Shown here: one piece after another, positions 19,906 to 31,127 of the stretch | Layout: each line of letters starts with the position of its first letter | How positions within the stretch are numbered: position 1 is the first letter of the stretch | NCBI GenBank assembly: GCA_033557465.1 | Contig: JAWIIG010000039.1 | Span: forward strand, 2,356,001 to 2,420,000 | Reading direction: 5' to 3' | Origin: Ichthyophis bannanicus | Lineage: Eukaryota > Chordata > Amphibia > Gymnophiona > Ichthyophiidae | DNA length: 64,000 bases | Position numbers and translations under genes: made by a program | The notes under the pieces: model-generated | Told to the model about the DNA's origin: nothing | Database searches by the model: none | Seen by the model: only the letters and a program-made list of their open reading frames with translations

Positions 19906-22789
19906 GGAGAAAAGCAATATCCTTGGCTACTAAGTGGACCAAAACATACATGGCTTCCACCAGGAAAACCACTGCCAATTCCAGCAGCATTGAAATGTCA
20001 TCCCATGGGAGCGACTATATCCAATGGAGTAGGGCATGAGCTGTACTGTATGCCCTCTACAAACTATTGTTCAGAGAATAAGGGAGATGACCGAAAACTG
20101 GCTCCTTTCTTGTGATTCACTTGACCCTTGTAGGCTGCATCACCTTCCACAACAATGGTGGCATGTTTAGCAACAGCCATCATCTGCACATCTACCTGCT
20201 GCAACCGTATCTAGGCAACAAGTCTTCCTGAGGAGGGAACAGAGTCAACCCATGCCCCTGCCTTTCAGCAGGGTGGCAGACAAGTCCTATTCCATGCATA
20301 ACATGCTCTTCAGGACCTCCGGGAAAAGAAATGCTCTGGAGGGCTTTCTGATCCCCCTGCCAGAGGGAAGTACACCTGCAGCTCTTGCTGCAGGTGTACT
20401 TGGTGAAGCATCTGGCAGCGCAGTGCAGAGGAAACTTGATCAATGAGCTCCTTTTTCCAAACAGACGAATGACAAGAGAATTATCCTGGTCACCCAGCAT
20501 TAGCAGCTTGTCTTCTTCACTCATGAAGTCACCGACTGATCCCTCAAGAATGCAAGGCAGATCTTTGGCACAGGACAGCTGAGTGGGTCACCCTGAATCC
20601 ATTCTCTTCTTGGGACACTTCTGTGAGAAGGCCTCTACATAAGCCTGCCCATCCCACAAGAGACTTTCCTCTGAGCGCGAGGAGAAGGAACAAGAAAGGC
20701 CCAGAGGCTGATGAGTCTAAATTGTCCCCATGCTTGCGAAAGAATTAGAATTCTAGAGAAGATAGGCCAGAGACTAGCAAAACTGGCTGGCTGTCTTGGC
20801 CATCCCCAGAGCAGGAGGCCATCCAGTCACTGGGGAATCCCACTGGGAAGGTGTTGGCGGGCAGAATGGGCGGTGGAATCCTGAGCTGGGGCATTCTCTC
20901 TCTCTAGCCGATCCCATTACCGCCTGCAGAGCTAAAGAGGCAAAAGAAAGTCTGTGTTCATCAACTGTAAAGATGATACCTCCAAAAGGCGAGCAGAAAC
21001 CTCTGTGCCAAGCTGCAGAGCGAGGGCAGAAAGGCAGCATCTCCTACCAGAAGAAAAGTACCTATGTCACACAGAGTGACTTACTGAAGCAAATCCTTCC
21101 ATCCAAACAAGGTACGCTGAGGTAAGCCACACTTAGTGTGCACACCAGAAGCACGGAGCTACCATATGCTATAGAGATAGCACTCCAAAATGTCTGCTCC
21201 TGACATGTAATAAAGGCATGCACTCACGCTGGGTGATGAAACCATACACAGCTTGCAATGAAGTGCACACATACTACCTGTACCAAAGCGCACAGTGAGG
21301 ACATAGCCAATGCCAGAATGAGGCAGGAACCGATGAGAAATAGACCATGAATACCAACATTTTCAATCCCTCACCTGACAACCATCCTACTAAACAGCGA
21401 AGTGAAGGGCCCCCACAGACAATATTAAAGAAGTGCAGAAAACAGCAACTTAAATCTGGTACTCACCTCTGGGAAGACCAAGCAACAACAGTACTGGGCT
21501 AAGTGCTAATTCCCTGCTGTCTAGTCTGCTGCCACATACCTCTGAATCTTTATGCCATCTTGGGGGAGAGCTGGGGAGAAGGAGGGGAAAGAGGGTGCTA
21601 AGATTGTGCAACAGATTCCTCCGGAGGTCCTGATCCAACAATTCTGGCTGTTCAACTGGCTCTTAACAGGAAAAGCAGGGGGAACTAACCAGACATCTCT
21701 ACTCTTTGGAAAACCCAGGAGGGCACAGGTTTTAAGGGTGACTCAACTGGTGCCTCCCACATCAAACTCAAGTGAGGAAGTTGCCCCTAAGAGTGGTTAC
21801 TCATGAGCTAAATCACAATCTTGTTCAAAATGTTCACAGAGCTGCTCCAATGTGTCCACACTCTACTACAGACAGAAATACTGAGGTTGTAAGCTGCTCC
21901 CAATATAGTGCAGGATAAGATCATCAGAAGACTCTGGATTTTTCTCTGTCTCCACCTCTGCTGGTGGGGGAACATGACCCACTTGTCTGAACTGGCCTAG
22001 CAGGATGATATGGGAATGCTTTATAAAATTTACTTAAAATGCAGTCCATTTTCCTGGCCATATCTTAATCTGTAGCTCTTTCAGCAACCCATGTACAGGC
22101 ACATCTAGTGTCTCCTTGAGTTCATATATAAGGTGGACGAGTCCAAGAGCAGCGCAGGCCCTCTGTCCTTCACTTAACCACTAACTAGCCGCCTTAGTTG
22201 TCCCTTCAGAGAGTCCAGCCCTTCTAGACCACCACCTCCAGCTGCTTGGAGACTGAGCTTACTGGAGTTGGTAGGCGGAACCAGCTTCCTAAGTGTGGTG
22301 ATGTCATCAAAAAAGTGACACGCTCAGTCTCCAAGCTGCTGATGGGGGTTGACTACCCAGAGGTGTGGGACTGGACTGGAGGGACGATAAGGAATATAAT
22401 TTAAAAATATCTGATGTAGATCTATGTTCTCGCCTACAAGTACTATCGCAAGGAAAAGTGAATAGAGTGCATCAGATAGCTAAAACCTGATTGAACTGCT
22501 AATAGCAGCTGCAGTCCTAACCCTTCCTGCCAGAGCACAGACCCCAGACCCCAAGCAACCTCAGGAATGTACTCACACTAGTACATTTCTCTTCTCAAAA
22601 TGCCTCAAAGCTTGTATTCAGACCACTACCAGAATCTTCCCACTCTCTCCCTGCATACTGTCCCAGGACTATGCACAAACTAGAGCAGACTCTTTCCGCA
22701 ATGAGTGACCTAAGGATATACATATATCAGTGCAATAGACTTTCAATACTCCGAGGCTGTACACACAGAGAGTAATGTTATAATAGGTT
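19906..22789. other. Degenerate repeat DNA, no intact gene
   Basis: On the minus strand, 20530-19910 has short open pieces in alternating frames that read like a decayed structural protein (for example VDVQMMAVAKHATIVVEGDA), cut at its left edge by the DIRS-3 terminus. I cannot assign a family. Repeat X copy 2 lies at 22195-22402. The stretch 21130-22090 contains nothing I recognise. Confidence 0.4.
22195..22402 (-). repeat. Unclassified repeat X, copy 2
   Basis: It shares ordered blocks CTCAGTCTCCAAGCTGC, ACCCAGAGGTG, ACTGGACTGGAGGGACGATA and AGGAAT with 9890-10057. It is longer on its left side than copy 1. The family is unknown. Confidence 0.45.
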
Positions 22790-22797
22790 GCCTAGGC

Positions 22798-22985
22798 CAG
22801 GGGTGGGCAATTCCGGCCCTCGTGCACCACAATCCAGCCTGGTTTTCCTGATGTTCCTAATGAATATTCATGGACCTATTTCCATACAATGGAAGGCAGT
22901 GGATGCAAATAGATCTCATGAATTAGGGACATCATGAAAACCAGACTGGATTGTGGTGCACAGGGGCCGGAATTGCCCACCCCTG
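22798..22985. mobile_element. hAT-type MITE, 188 bp
   Basis: The ends are CAGGGGTGGGCAATTCCGGC and its inverted partner GCCGGAATTGCCCACCCCTG. It is flanked by the 8-bp direct repeat GCCTAGGC at 22790-22797 and 22986-22993. Ends beginning CAGGGGTGGGCAA and 8-bp duplications are typical of hAT transposons. It is non-coding, and the two halves are largely complementary, so it can fold into a long hairpin. Confidence 0.92.
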
Positions 22986-23061
22986 GCCTAGGCAGAAAAT
23001 GCACTAAGTTGCATATGCTTTGCCTATTTTATAAAGGCAACCTATGCACATGCAAATGCAA

Positions 23062-23140
23062 TGTATGCCTTCGAGTCAGTCCTGACTCCTGGAGACCCAG
23101 AACCTCCTGGGTTTTCTTGGCAGTGTCACCACATATTTGC
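23062..23140 (+). repeat. RTE-related SINE/LINE tail fragment
   Basis: The run with CGAGTCAGTCCTGACTCCTG, GAGACCCAGAACC and GGGTTTTCTTGGCAG resembles the conserved 3' region of RTE-mobilised SINEs (compare GTCGAGTTGGAGTCGACTCATGGCGACC at 55425-55455). It is short and diverged. Confidence 0.45.
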
Positions 23141-23444
23141 TTTTATAAAATTAACTCAGGTGCACACATTTATACTTGCAAAAAGTTAGATGTAATTGTG
23201 CGTGTGAAAGTAAAAGCCTGCTCATGTGCACTTTTTTTTTATTATCTCACTCCTGTTCCATCCATTTTCAGCCCTTGCAAATACCTATGAATATATTATG
23301 TAAAAGGCTCTTGTTTTCCTACTTTATACATACATAACAATTTAATAAGAGCTTATTTGAGTGTATAAAATGCTACTCTATTTAAGTATCTTATAACGTT
23401 ACCCACAACATACTTTTCTCATGATGCCCAGTGACTTTAATTAC

Positions 23445-23556
23445 CAGTTAATGATTTTTCCCTTTATGTCCTTAGGAGATCCCTTGGGGGACAGTTCCTT
23501 CTGCACCAAATGATAAGGATAGAGGATGTCAATAGGGAACTCAACAAAAACAGGCC
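23445..23556 (-). CDS. ilvbl: Internal exon of ILVBL (2-hydroxyacyl-CoA lyase 2)
   Basis: The exon encodes GPVFVEFPIDILYPYHLVQK and then a Lys/Pro/Gly-rich linker ending INW. I recognise this as the segment of the vertebrate acetolactate-synthase-like protein ILVBL (HACL2), at the end of the N-terminal thiamine-diphosphate-binding domain. ILVBL is an ER-membrane lyase that shortens 2-hydroxy fatty acyl-CoA. The exon has a good acceptor (TGTATTTTTCAG, AG at 23558-23557) and a GTAATT donor at 23444. Length is 112 bp, so both introns split codons: the Gly codon enters with its last two bases and the Trp codon ends with TG. All neighbouring DNA is repeats; no other ILVBL exon was found. Confidence 0.82.
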
Positions 23557-24056
23557 CTGAAAAATACAAACAGGTTATATAAACAAAGATTAACAAACAA
23601 GACTGGGAAAATGTAAGACCAGGGAAACATTTACTTTGTAGGAAAGACATTTGAACACCTCAAAAGCATTAACACCACAAAAAAGGTATGTAGTTTTGGA
23701 AGAAAGACAGCTCTAGAATAAGCTTGTCCAAGTTCAGTCCTCAAGGAAGGCAAACAGGCCAGAGTTAGCGTAGTTACTCACCTCTAACAGGTGTTCTCCA
23801 GGAGCAGCAGGAATTAGTCGGGTGACGTCGGTGCCAACGGAGCCCTTGTGCGTAGAATTTCCCCAGCTTTCAAAAAAAAACCTTTGGGAATGCAGCGCGC
23901 ATGCGCGGTCCCCTTCCCGCCCAAGGGTGCCATCTTGCTCAGTCTGATGACATAGCTAAAAGACAGCAAAAAATCAAAATGAAATATATGACGGCAACTC
24001 CAGGGGAGGAGGGAGGGTCGTGAGGACTGATTCCTACTGCTCCTGGAGAACCCCTG

Positions 24057-25420
24057 TTACAGGTGAGTAACTACGCTTTCTCCATGACCAAGCAGGAAGT
24101 CAGTCCTCACATATGGGACTCCCAGCTCTAGGCTACCATGAACCCAGAGCTGAAAAAATGGCTCCCTCTCAACAGCCTCAGCATCCGTGATAAGAATTTT
24201 CTCTGAGAACGCACTCTGTACGGTAGCCCAACACAAAGGGCCGGAGGGTAGGAGTTGCCTATACCTCAAAGAGATTACGGAGTACCGCCTGGCCAAAAAC
24301 ACTGTCCCGCCAGGACTCTCTCTCCAGGCAGTAATGGCTGCAAAAGTCTGGCTTGAAAACCAAGTTGCGGCCCGGCAGATGTCTGCCAACGGAACCGAGC
24401 GGAGATGAGCTACTGACGCGGCCTTTGCCCTGACACGGTGGGGCGTGACCCGACCCTGCAAGGGGAGGTCGGCTGCCCTGTAAACCCAGGCGATGCAATC
24501 TGCTACCCAAGTGGACAACGTACGCTTGGAGACAGGTAACTCCATCCTATTAGGGTCAAAGGAGACGAAGAGCTGAGTAGCCCTTCGATGCTCCCGCGTA
24601 CGTTCTATGTAAAAAGACAACGCCCTTTTACAGTCCAGAGTATGCAAGACTGTTTCAGCCCGGCTGGCATGCGGCCTGAGAAAAAAGGTTGAAAGAACCA
24701 CCTCCTGATTGAGGTGGAAAGAGAAGACCACTTTTGGGAGGAACTTGGGATGGGTCCGTAGGACCACCCTGTTCCTATAGAACCACGTGTACAGTCTATC
24801 AGAAACTAAAGCTTGTAGCTCACTCACACATCTGGCCGATGTAAGGGCCACCAGGAAGAGCGCTTTCCAAGAGAGGAAGCGCAAATGGCAAGTAGCCATC
24901 GGCTCAAATGGTGGGCGAGTAAGTTGCTGCAAGACCACGTTCAAATCCCACTTAGTCGCCGGTGGATGAACCGGAGGCTTGAGTAGAAGCAGACCTCTGA
25001 GAAATCTGGACACCAAAGGGTGAACTGACAGAGGCTGTCCTTCCACCGGTGAGTGGTGCGCTGTCAAAGCACTGAGGTGGACTTGAACAGAGTTATAGTT
25101 AAGGCCTAAGTCTGAAAGGTGAAGCAGATACTGCAGTACTACTGGCACAAGCCAAGAGAAAGGATCTTCATTGTGCTGCGCACACCATACTGTAAACCTA
25201 CGCCACTTGAGGGCATAGGACTTCCTTGTGGACTGCCTCCTAGAGGCCAATATCACCTTTTCCACCTCCTTAGGCAGAAGTAAGGGAGTTAGCACTACCC
25301 TTTCAGCAGCCAGGCCATCAGATTGAGGGACCTGAGGTTGGGGTGCAGAAGGGAACCCTGCTCCTGAGATAGGAGATCGGGTTGCATCCCCAGAGGAAAA
25401 GGCACTGCCACCGCCAACTG
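24057..25420 (-). CDS. DIRS-2 tyrosine recombinase, apparently complete
   Basis: The open frame starts far upstream (26069), overlapping RNase H in another frame; recombinase homology begins near 25300 (LLLPKEVEKVILASRRQSTRKSY). Catalytic-type residues are visible: Arg in LTSARCVSEL, the His-x-x-Arg box in VTPHRVRAKA, and a Tyr in LARRYSVISL. DIRS recombinases insert circular cDNA without target duplication, in place of an integrase. After the Tyr the frame runs into terminal sequence (PYVRTDFLLGHG). This is the best preserved recombinase in the window; no stop interrupts the domain. Confidence 0.82.
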
Positions 25421-25507
25421 CAGGAGAAGCAGAAACCAAGGCCGCCTCAGCCATCTGGGGGCTACCAGAATGACCGAGGCCTTGTCCCAAAGGATCTTGA
25501 AAAGAGT

Positions 25508-27072
25508 TCAGGCCACTAGAGGCGTGGGAGGAAATGCATACAGGAGGCCCATAGACCAAGGGATCAGAAAAGCGTCTGCCGCCATCCTCAGGGGATGCGG
25601 CAGTCTGGAACAAAACCTGGGCAGCTTCCGGTTTTGTGGACTTGCAAAGAGATCGATGGACAGAAGCCCCCAAAGGAGGAAAATCGGCTGGACCACCAGT
25701 GGATTCAACTGCCATTCGTGAGGCTGGAGAATCCGGCTTATCTTGTCTGCCAGGAAATTCTCCTGACCAGGTAGATAAACTGCTTTGAGAAACATACCCT
25801 GTTTGACAGCAAAGGAGCAGAGACCCAGTGCCTCCTGACATAGGAGCCTGGATCCTGTGCCCCCTTGTTTGTTCACGAAGAACACTGCCACTTGATTGTC
25901 CGTCTGAACGAGGACAGACTGCTGTGAGGGGGCATGACAGAAGGTTTGCAGAGCTAAGCGGATTGCTCGCCGCTCCAAAAGGTTGATCTGTTGCGTGGCC
26001 TCCTGAGGGGACCAGAGTCCTTGAGTGCATAAGCCCTGGCAATGTGCCCCACAGCCCCTCAAGAAGCATCTGTCGTCAGCACCCTTGTTTGTGCAGGAGA
26101 CTGAAAAGGTACACCCACAAGAAGGTTTGGTGGGTGTAGCCACCATTGCAAGGAGTTCAGAAGTCGTCTGGACAACTTTACTCTGTCTCGGAGGTCGCTT
26201 GTGGCTTGTGTCCACTGATCTCTGAGGCACCATTGAGCAGTTCTAATATGAAGACGGGCATGTGGGGTCACATGCACTGTGGATGCCATGTGGCCCAGGA
26301 GACGCAGGAAGTGCCTAGCGGAAACATGAGATGTGTGTTCGATCTGGTTGACCAAATCCAGAAGCCCGTGGGCCCTGTCCTTGGGCAAGTAAGCTCTTGC
26401 CTGAAGGGTATCCAGCCTGGCCCCTATGAACTCTACGTTCTGAGTGGGGAGCAAAGTGGACTTTGCATAGTTTATGACAAAGCCCAGATGCTGAAGAAGA
26501 GAGCCAGTGCGAAGAGTGGCCTGTCGGGCCTCCTGGAATGACTGGCCCCTGATTAGCCAGTCTTCCAGGTAAAGAAAGACATAGATCCCTTGATTCCTGA
26601 GAAAAGCTGCCACCACCACCAGGCATTTTGTAAAAACCCTGGGGGCAGAGGTTAGGCCAAAGGGAAGTACACGGTACTGAAAATGGTTTCCTCCCACCAC
26701 AAATCTGAGATATTGTCTGTGATCTGGATGGATGAGGATGTCCATATAAGCATCCTTTAAATCTAAGGAGCATAGCCAGTCTCCCTGCTGGAGGTAGGGC
26801 AGCAGTATCCCAAGGGTAAGCATCTTGAACTTTTCCCTCTCCAGAAACTTGTTCAGATTTTGCAAGTCTAGGATAGGTCTGAGGCCTCCTGTTCTCTTTG
26901 GTACTAGGAAGTACATGGAGTAGAAGCCTTGCCCTTCCAGGTGGTGTGGCACCAGTTCCACCGCCTGTTCCTTTAAAAGACTTGCCAACTCCTGAAGGAG
27001 GTTCCTGCGTAGAGGGAGTCTTGGAGGCTCTCCTGGATAGTAGGAAGGGGGTAGTTGGTGGAAATGGAGCAT
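25508..27072 (-). pseudogene. DIRS-2 reverse transcriptase and RNase H
   Basis: RT is open from 27072 to 26059 with LDLQNLNKFL, SLDLKDAYMD and VLPFGLTSAPRVFTK. The catalytic motif reads YLEDW, where DIRS-1 has YLDDW, so one catalytic Asp is replaced by Glu. RNase H follows in a second frame, 26233-25508 (NLLERRAIRLAL, QTDNQVAVFFVNKQ), so a frameshift lies within MDAS near 26060-26100. The continuation reads IDLFASPQNRKLPRF, a conserved segment between RNase H and the recombinase in DIRS. Confidence 0.8.
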
Positions 27073-27488
27073 ATAGCCCTTATGGACTATGATCAGTACC
27101 CAGGTGTCCCCTGTGATGGCTGGCCACCTGTAGGCGGTACATGGTCAGCCGACACCCTGTGCTGAGTGGAGCCACCAGCGGAGGAGAGGCTATGCTGTGG
27201 GAGTCAAAACCCCGCTCCCTGCTGTGCAGGTGCAGGTGCAGGAGCCGGAGCTGGTGGCTTGGGGGTTGTCTGCCTACGGGGCCCATGCCCCTGCCCCTTG
27301 GCCTGCTGGCCATGTTGGGGAGCTGGAGAGGCCTGATACTGAGGGTAGGTTTTGTAGGCAGCACCCTTCCTCGAGAAAAAAGGCTTCTTTCCCAAGCCCT
27401 TCTTTTTATGAGAAGGGGCAGAAGTCTTTCTGGACAGTCTTGTCCTGGTGAGAGTCTCGGTCTCAATTTCTGCAGCCTTCTAAGTCAT

Positions 27489-27640
27489 GGGTTTATTTAT
27501 TTATTTATTTTATTTACATTCTCTTATATACCGTGCTATTCTGCATCAGTGCGGTTTACATTGAACAAACTGAAATTACATTGAACAGGGCATTATAACT
27601 TGGAGATAACTATTTTACAGGGAACAGGTTTGCCGAATAC
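27489..27640 (-). repeat. L2/SINE tail insertion in DIRS-2
   Basis: It begins with TTTATTTATTTATTT and continues TCTTATATACCGTGCTATTC, TGCATCAGTGCGGTTTACAT, the reverse complement of the L2/SINE 3' end. The 3' half is nearly identical to 53729-53835. Confidence 0.8.
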
Positions 27641-28033
27641 GTTGTCACCTTGGCAGGGGACATCGACCAACTTGTCCTGTACTCATGACTCCAGGTCCAA
27701 TGACTGTAGATAGGCCTGACAGCATGCACCAATGCCGGCTGCACTTCCCGAGCTGAAGCCTCGAAGCCATCATAGGCTGCTTGAGATATAAACTTCGAGC
27801 ACTCCCCGGATCCCTGAAGACAAGGCTTTGAACCTCTGCAAGGGTTCCTCGGAAAGGCCAGACGAGAACCCGGCAATCTACTTTGCCAGGTCCCGTAAGT
27901 ACATGCCCATGTACAGCTGGTAAGTCTGCACACAGCAAGAGAGCATAGAGCCCTGGAAGCACTTTCTACCGAGGGCATCCAGGTTCCGGGCCTCCCGGCC
28001 AGGAGGCACCGAGGAGTGCATCTTTTGACTTTT

Positions 28034-28441
28034 GACGGAGTGGAACGGGTCAACGTAGATCGATTGTTTACGTTATTAGAATATAGAAAGACTAGGGGAC
28101 ATGCAATGATGCTACAAGGTAAACTATTTAGGACTAATAAAAGAAAATATTTTTTCACTCAACGTGTAATCAAACTCTGGAATTTGTTACCGGAGGATAA
28201 AGGCTGTTAGTGTAGCTGGGTTTAAAAAAGGTTTGGACAAGTTCCTGGAGGAAAGTTCCATAAACCATTATTAAGAAGGGACCCAGGATATCAATTCTTG
28301 AACCAGTACAAGCATTGCGGAACCTGTGTCTTTTGGGGAAACTGCTAGGTACGTATGACCTAGATTGGCCACTGTTGGAAACAGGATACTGGGCTTGATG
28401 GACCTTGGTCTGACCCAGTATGGCATATCTTATGTTCTTAT
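28034..28441 (+). mobile_element. CR1 3' fragment A2 with 7-bp target duplication
   Basis: It is 5'-truncated; it begins inside ORF2 (GTGGAACGGGTCAACGTAG) and ends with the CR1 3' UTR and ATGTTCTTAT. The direct repeat GACTTTT flanks it at 28027-28033 and 28442-28448. It is inserted in the DIRS-2 capsid region, so it is younger than DIRS-2. Confidence 0.92.
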
Positions 28442-29722
28442 GACTTTTCAGCCTGTGGATGGCCGATTCCACAACCATGAAGTTGTGCGGTAGCTGCGCC
28501 TTTTGGAACCCAGGGCTCTTACGGACTCGATAAATGGAATCAACTCGCTTGTTCAGAATCAGCGCTGAGGCCAGTGCTTCCCACATACAAAAGAGCAGCC
28601 ATTCCAGCATTGGAGGAACCGGAACAGTAAACGCTTCCTTCGTAGGAAAATCATACTGGAGGGCATCGAGCTCTTCGGCTAGAGGCTCCTCCTCAGTGTC
28701 CGCCAGGAATGCCAAAGCTTTGGCCATGTCCCTGATGAAATCCGAGTACCAGGTATTCTCCGGGGGGGTACCTTCTCCGAGGCTCGGACCCCGAGGAGCC
28801 CAACGGGATGCACCGGGTCTGGAAGGTGTCAGGAGACTCCTCATCCTCCATCTCCCACGCTGACTCCTCTGAAGAGTCGTTGAGCAGCTCTGGCCATGTG
28901 GGCCTCGATGCCACCCGTCCTGATGCCGAGGGCACCGGCATCGAGGACCTCGGCCCCGAATGGGAGGTCGAGGGAAACTGTGGCCGAGGATCGACTCGAG
29001 ACTTGATTGACTCGAGGATTGGCTCGGCCTCCGGGGTCGACTTAGATGTTGAGGTCCTGGTGGTCGGGGCAGATGCACCAGTCAGACCGGCAATCAGTAC
29101 CCGCTGCTGCTCCATGAAGGCAGCCAGGCTGCTCCCCAGGGCCATCAGCCTGAGTCCGAGCTCAGGAGACTGCGCAGCCCCTGACTCGGCCCTGATGGCA
29201 TCGGGCCCGACATCGGTTCTCCCGGAGGAGAGTCCACAAGGACAACAGAAGTTACCTGACTCGGGGATTCCGGCTCCAGGCGAGGGTGCTTGGTCGGCCG
29301 TTCCGACTCCGAGAGCCCGGGACGGCGGTCACGTGCTGCATTCCAAAGGCTTTCTTTGAAAGCTTGGGAAATGCTCCGCACGAGGGCTCTGTCGGCGCAA
29401 ACGTCACCCATATGTGAGGACTGACTTCCTGCTTGGTCCTGGAGAATCAGGATTTCCCTAATGAATATGCATAAAATAGATCTGCAAAGCCCACTACTCC
29501 CACTGCAAATAAATCTCTCTCATGCATATTCATTAGGGATATCCTAAAAATCTGCTGTGGTGCTCGAGGACTGAACTTGGACAAGCCTGCACTAGAAAAA
29601 ATCATTAAGACATGAGGCTGGAAAGTGTTAGGTACAGGACTTTTATAAAACAAATCAATTTTTAACCAGAGAATCCAGATTAAGAAATGATTTGCTTTCA
29701 ACTACACATCCCGCACATGCAA

Positions 29723-29986
29723 GGAGGATGTAGTAAAGGCTGTTAGTGTAACTGGGTTTAAAAAATGTTTGGACAAGTTCCTGGAGGAAAGGTCCATAAA
29801 CCATTACTAAGAAGGGACCCAGGATATCAATGTTTGACCCAAAACAAGCATTGTGGATCCTGTGTCTTTTGGGGAAACTGCTAGGTACATATGACCTAGA
29901 TTGGCCACTGTTGGAAACAGGATGTTGGGCTTGATAGACCATGGTCTGACCCAGTATGGCATATCTTATTGTTCTTATGTTCTTAT
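29723..29986 (+). mobile_element. CR1 3' fragment A3
   Basis: It covers the last ORF2 codons and the 3' UTR and ends in two copies of the 8-base tail unit GTTCTTAT. This directly shows the tail periodicity of the family. Confidence 0.88.
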
Positions 29987-30857
29987 AAAGGGGGCACATT
30001 TCCAAAAAAACATGGGTAGCTTCCATTTGAAAGTGGACAACAAGGTCCATGGATTCATTGTAGTCACAGGGTCTATACCTGCTTTTATTGAAAATAACCA
30101 CAGAGAATTCAAAATCCAATCTACATGCTTTGTTTCTCAAATTCACCATCTTTCTAACCGTGGGAAACCCTCTGATCTGAACAGCAAAATATTTATGCTG
30201 TGGAAGCCTGCAGCTACTTTTAGTCAAGCAGAGGGGACAACTTTCATAAAAGTTAGTTAACTCTGTAAATACATATACATTCAAGTGACTTAAACGCCCT
30301 ACAAGTCATTTCCCTGAGGTCAATTACAGAAGAAAAGTCTAACTCAAACCCACAGCCTCATCCAATAGTCTGAGCATTCCTCTTGTCTGAAATATTTCCT
30401 CACAAAAAGGGTGGCAGAATAGCCTCACCTGTGTTTTGGAGCACCTAATCAGTCTAGTTTTCAGGATAACTATATAATAAAAACATCTTAGATAAATTTG
30501 CATATACTGTGCCTCTGTTATATGCAACTTTGTCTCATGCATATCAATTATGAATACCCTTAAAGCAGCTTAGGTGTATCTCTAGCTAGGTATTGACAAT
30601 CCCTGAAATAGACGAGGACAAAATAATACCACAGTCATGTAGGTGATCTCCAACTCTTTTCCTTAAGAGAACTTATTCTATAACCCGCCATCATAAAGAT
30701 CCAAAAGCATGTCCAAATTCTTTGTTGTACTACCATCACCCTCAACTCAAGCCATGCAGGTTAAACGGATGAGTCAGAATCAGTGGGATAGGTTGAAAAT
30801 ATATCCCATGTTTAAAGCTTCACTAGGGGAAACAGCATTGCTGATTTAATAGTAAGG
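29987..30857. other. Unassigned DNA between repeats
   Basis: A minus-strand frame without stops runs from 30284 to about 29990, but I recognise no domain and its right end reads into the CR1 tail. It may be an ordinary chance ORF. Nothing else is identifiable. Confidence 0.35.
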
Positions 30858-31127
30858 GAGGAGTGGTCTAGTGGTTAGGACAAGGTACTTCAGGCCGGAG
30901 GGCTGGGGGTTCAAGTCCCACCTGGGGACAGCAATCTCAGGCCGGAGGGACTGGTATTTCTAGTCCTATAGGCACTCCTTGTGGTCTTGGGCAAGCCACT
31001 TAACCCTCCATTGCCCATGTTCCCCTGTAAGTATTAATGTATGTCTCTCATATCCCCTCGGGTTAAATGTATCCCCCAATTGACCGCTTTGACCAGGTGA
31101 AAAGCGAGATATAAATACAGCTAAATA
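30858..31127 (+). mobile_element. tRNA-derived SINE with L2-like tail
   Basis: The head contains a box A-like TGGTCTAGTGGTTAGGA and box B-like GGTTCAAGTCC, the internal promoter of RNA polymerase III. The body has CTTGGGCAAGCCACTTAACC, also found in other vertebrate SINEs such as MIR. The tail ends AGCGAGATATAAATACAGCT and A-rich repeats. The direct repeat AATAGTAAGG flanks it at 30848-30857 and 31128-31137. Confidence 0.92.

Larger units (their letters stand above)
27080..29411 (-). pseudogene. DIRS-2 capsid region, interrupted by two insertions
   Basis: Blocks readable from the 5' side: 29411-29145 (start of the ORF), 29078-28450 (ending FIRDMAKALAFL...FMVVESAIHRLKS), then the CR1 insert, then 28020-27645 in shifted frames (capsid middle), then the L2 tail, then 27466-27080. 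No Cys motif like that of DIRS-1 is seen here. Several frameshifts make it non-functional. Confidence 0.65.
23763..29443 (-). mobile_element. DIRS-2, full structure with ITRs and internal complementary region
   Basis: The left terminus (23765-23930) and right terminus (29310-29443) are inverted copies: both contain, in the same order when one is reversed, a CTCCAGGA-type start, a GTGACGT block, CCCAGCTTTC and CCTTTGGGAATGCAGC. Next to the left terminus, 24040-24115 carries sequence complementary to both ends, which is the internal complementary region used to circularise DIRS cDNA. Genes on the minus strand run capsid, RT, RNase H, recombinase. An L2 tail (27489-27640) and a CR1 tail (28034-28441) interrupt the capsid region. 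Confidence 0.88.
23722..29590. mobile_element. MITE split by DIRS-2
   Basis: The left half (23719-23762) starts TAAGCTTGTCCAAGTTCAGT and the right half (29444-29590) ends ACTGAACTTGGACAAGCCTG, forming terminal inverted repeats. Flanks CTCTAGAA and CACTAGAA agree at 7 of 8 bases, suggesting an 8-bp duplication and a hAT-type MITE. DIRS-2 (about 23763-29443) lies inside it, which gives independent boundaries for DIRS-2. Confidence 0.7.

Noticed and set aside
29990..30284. Host exon on the minus strand
   Set aside because: No recognisable protein and no clear acceptor/donor pair; the frame simply lacks stops.
30858..30935. Functional tRNA gene
   Set aside because: Box A and box B are present but no cloverleaf can be closed, and the sequence continues as a SINE with target duplications.
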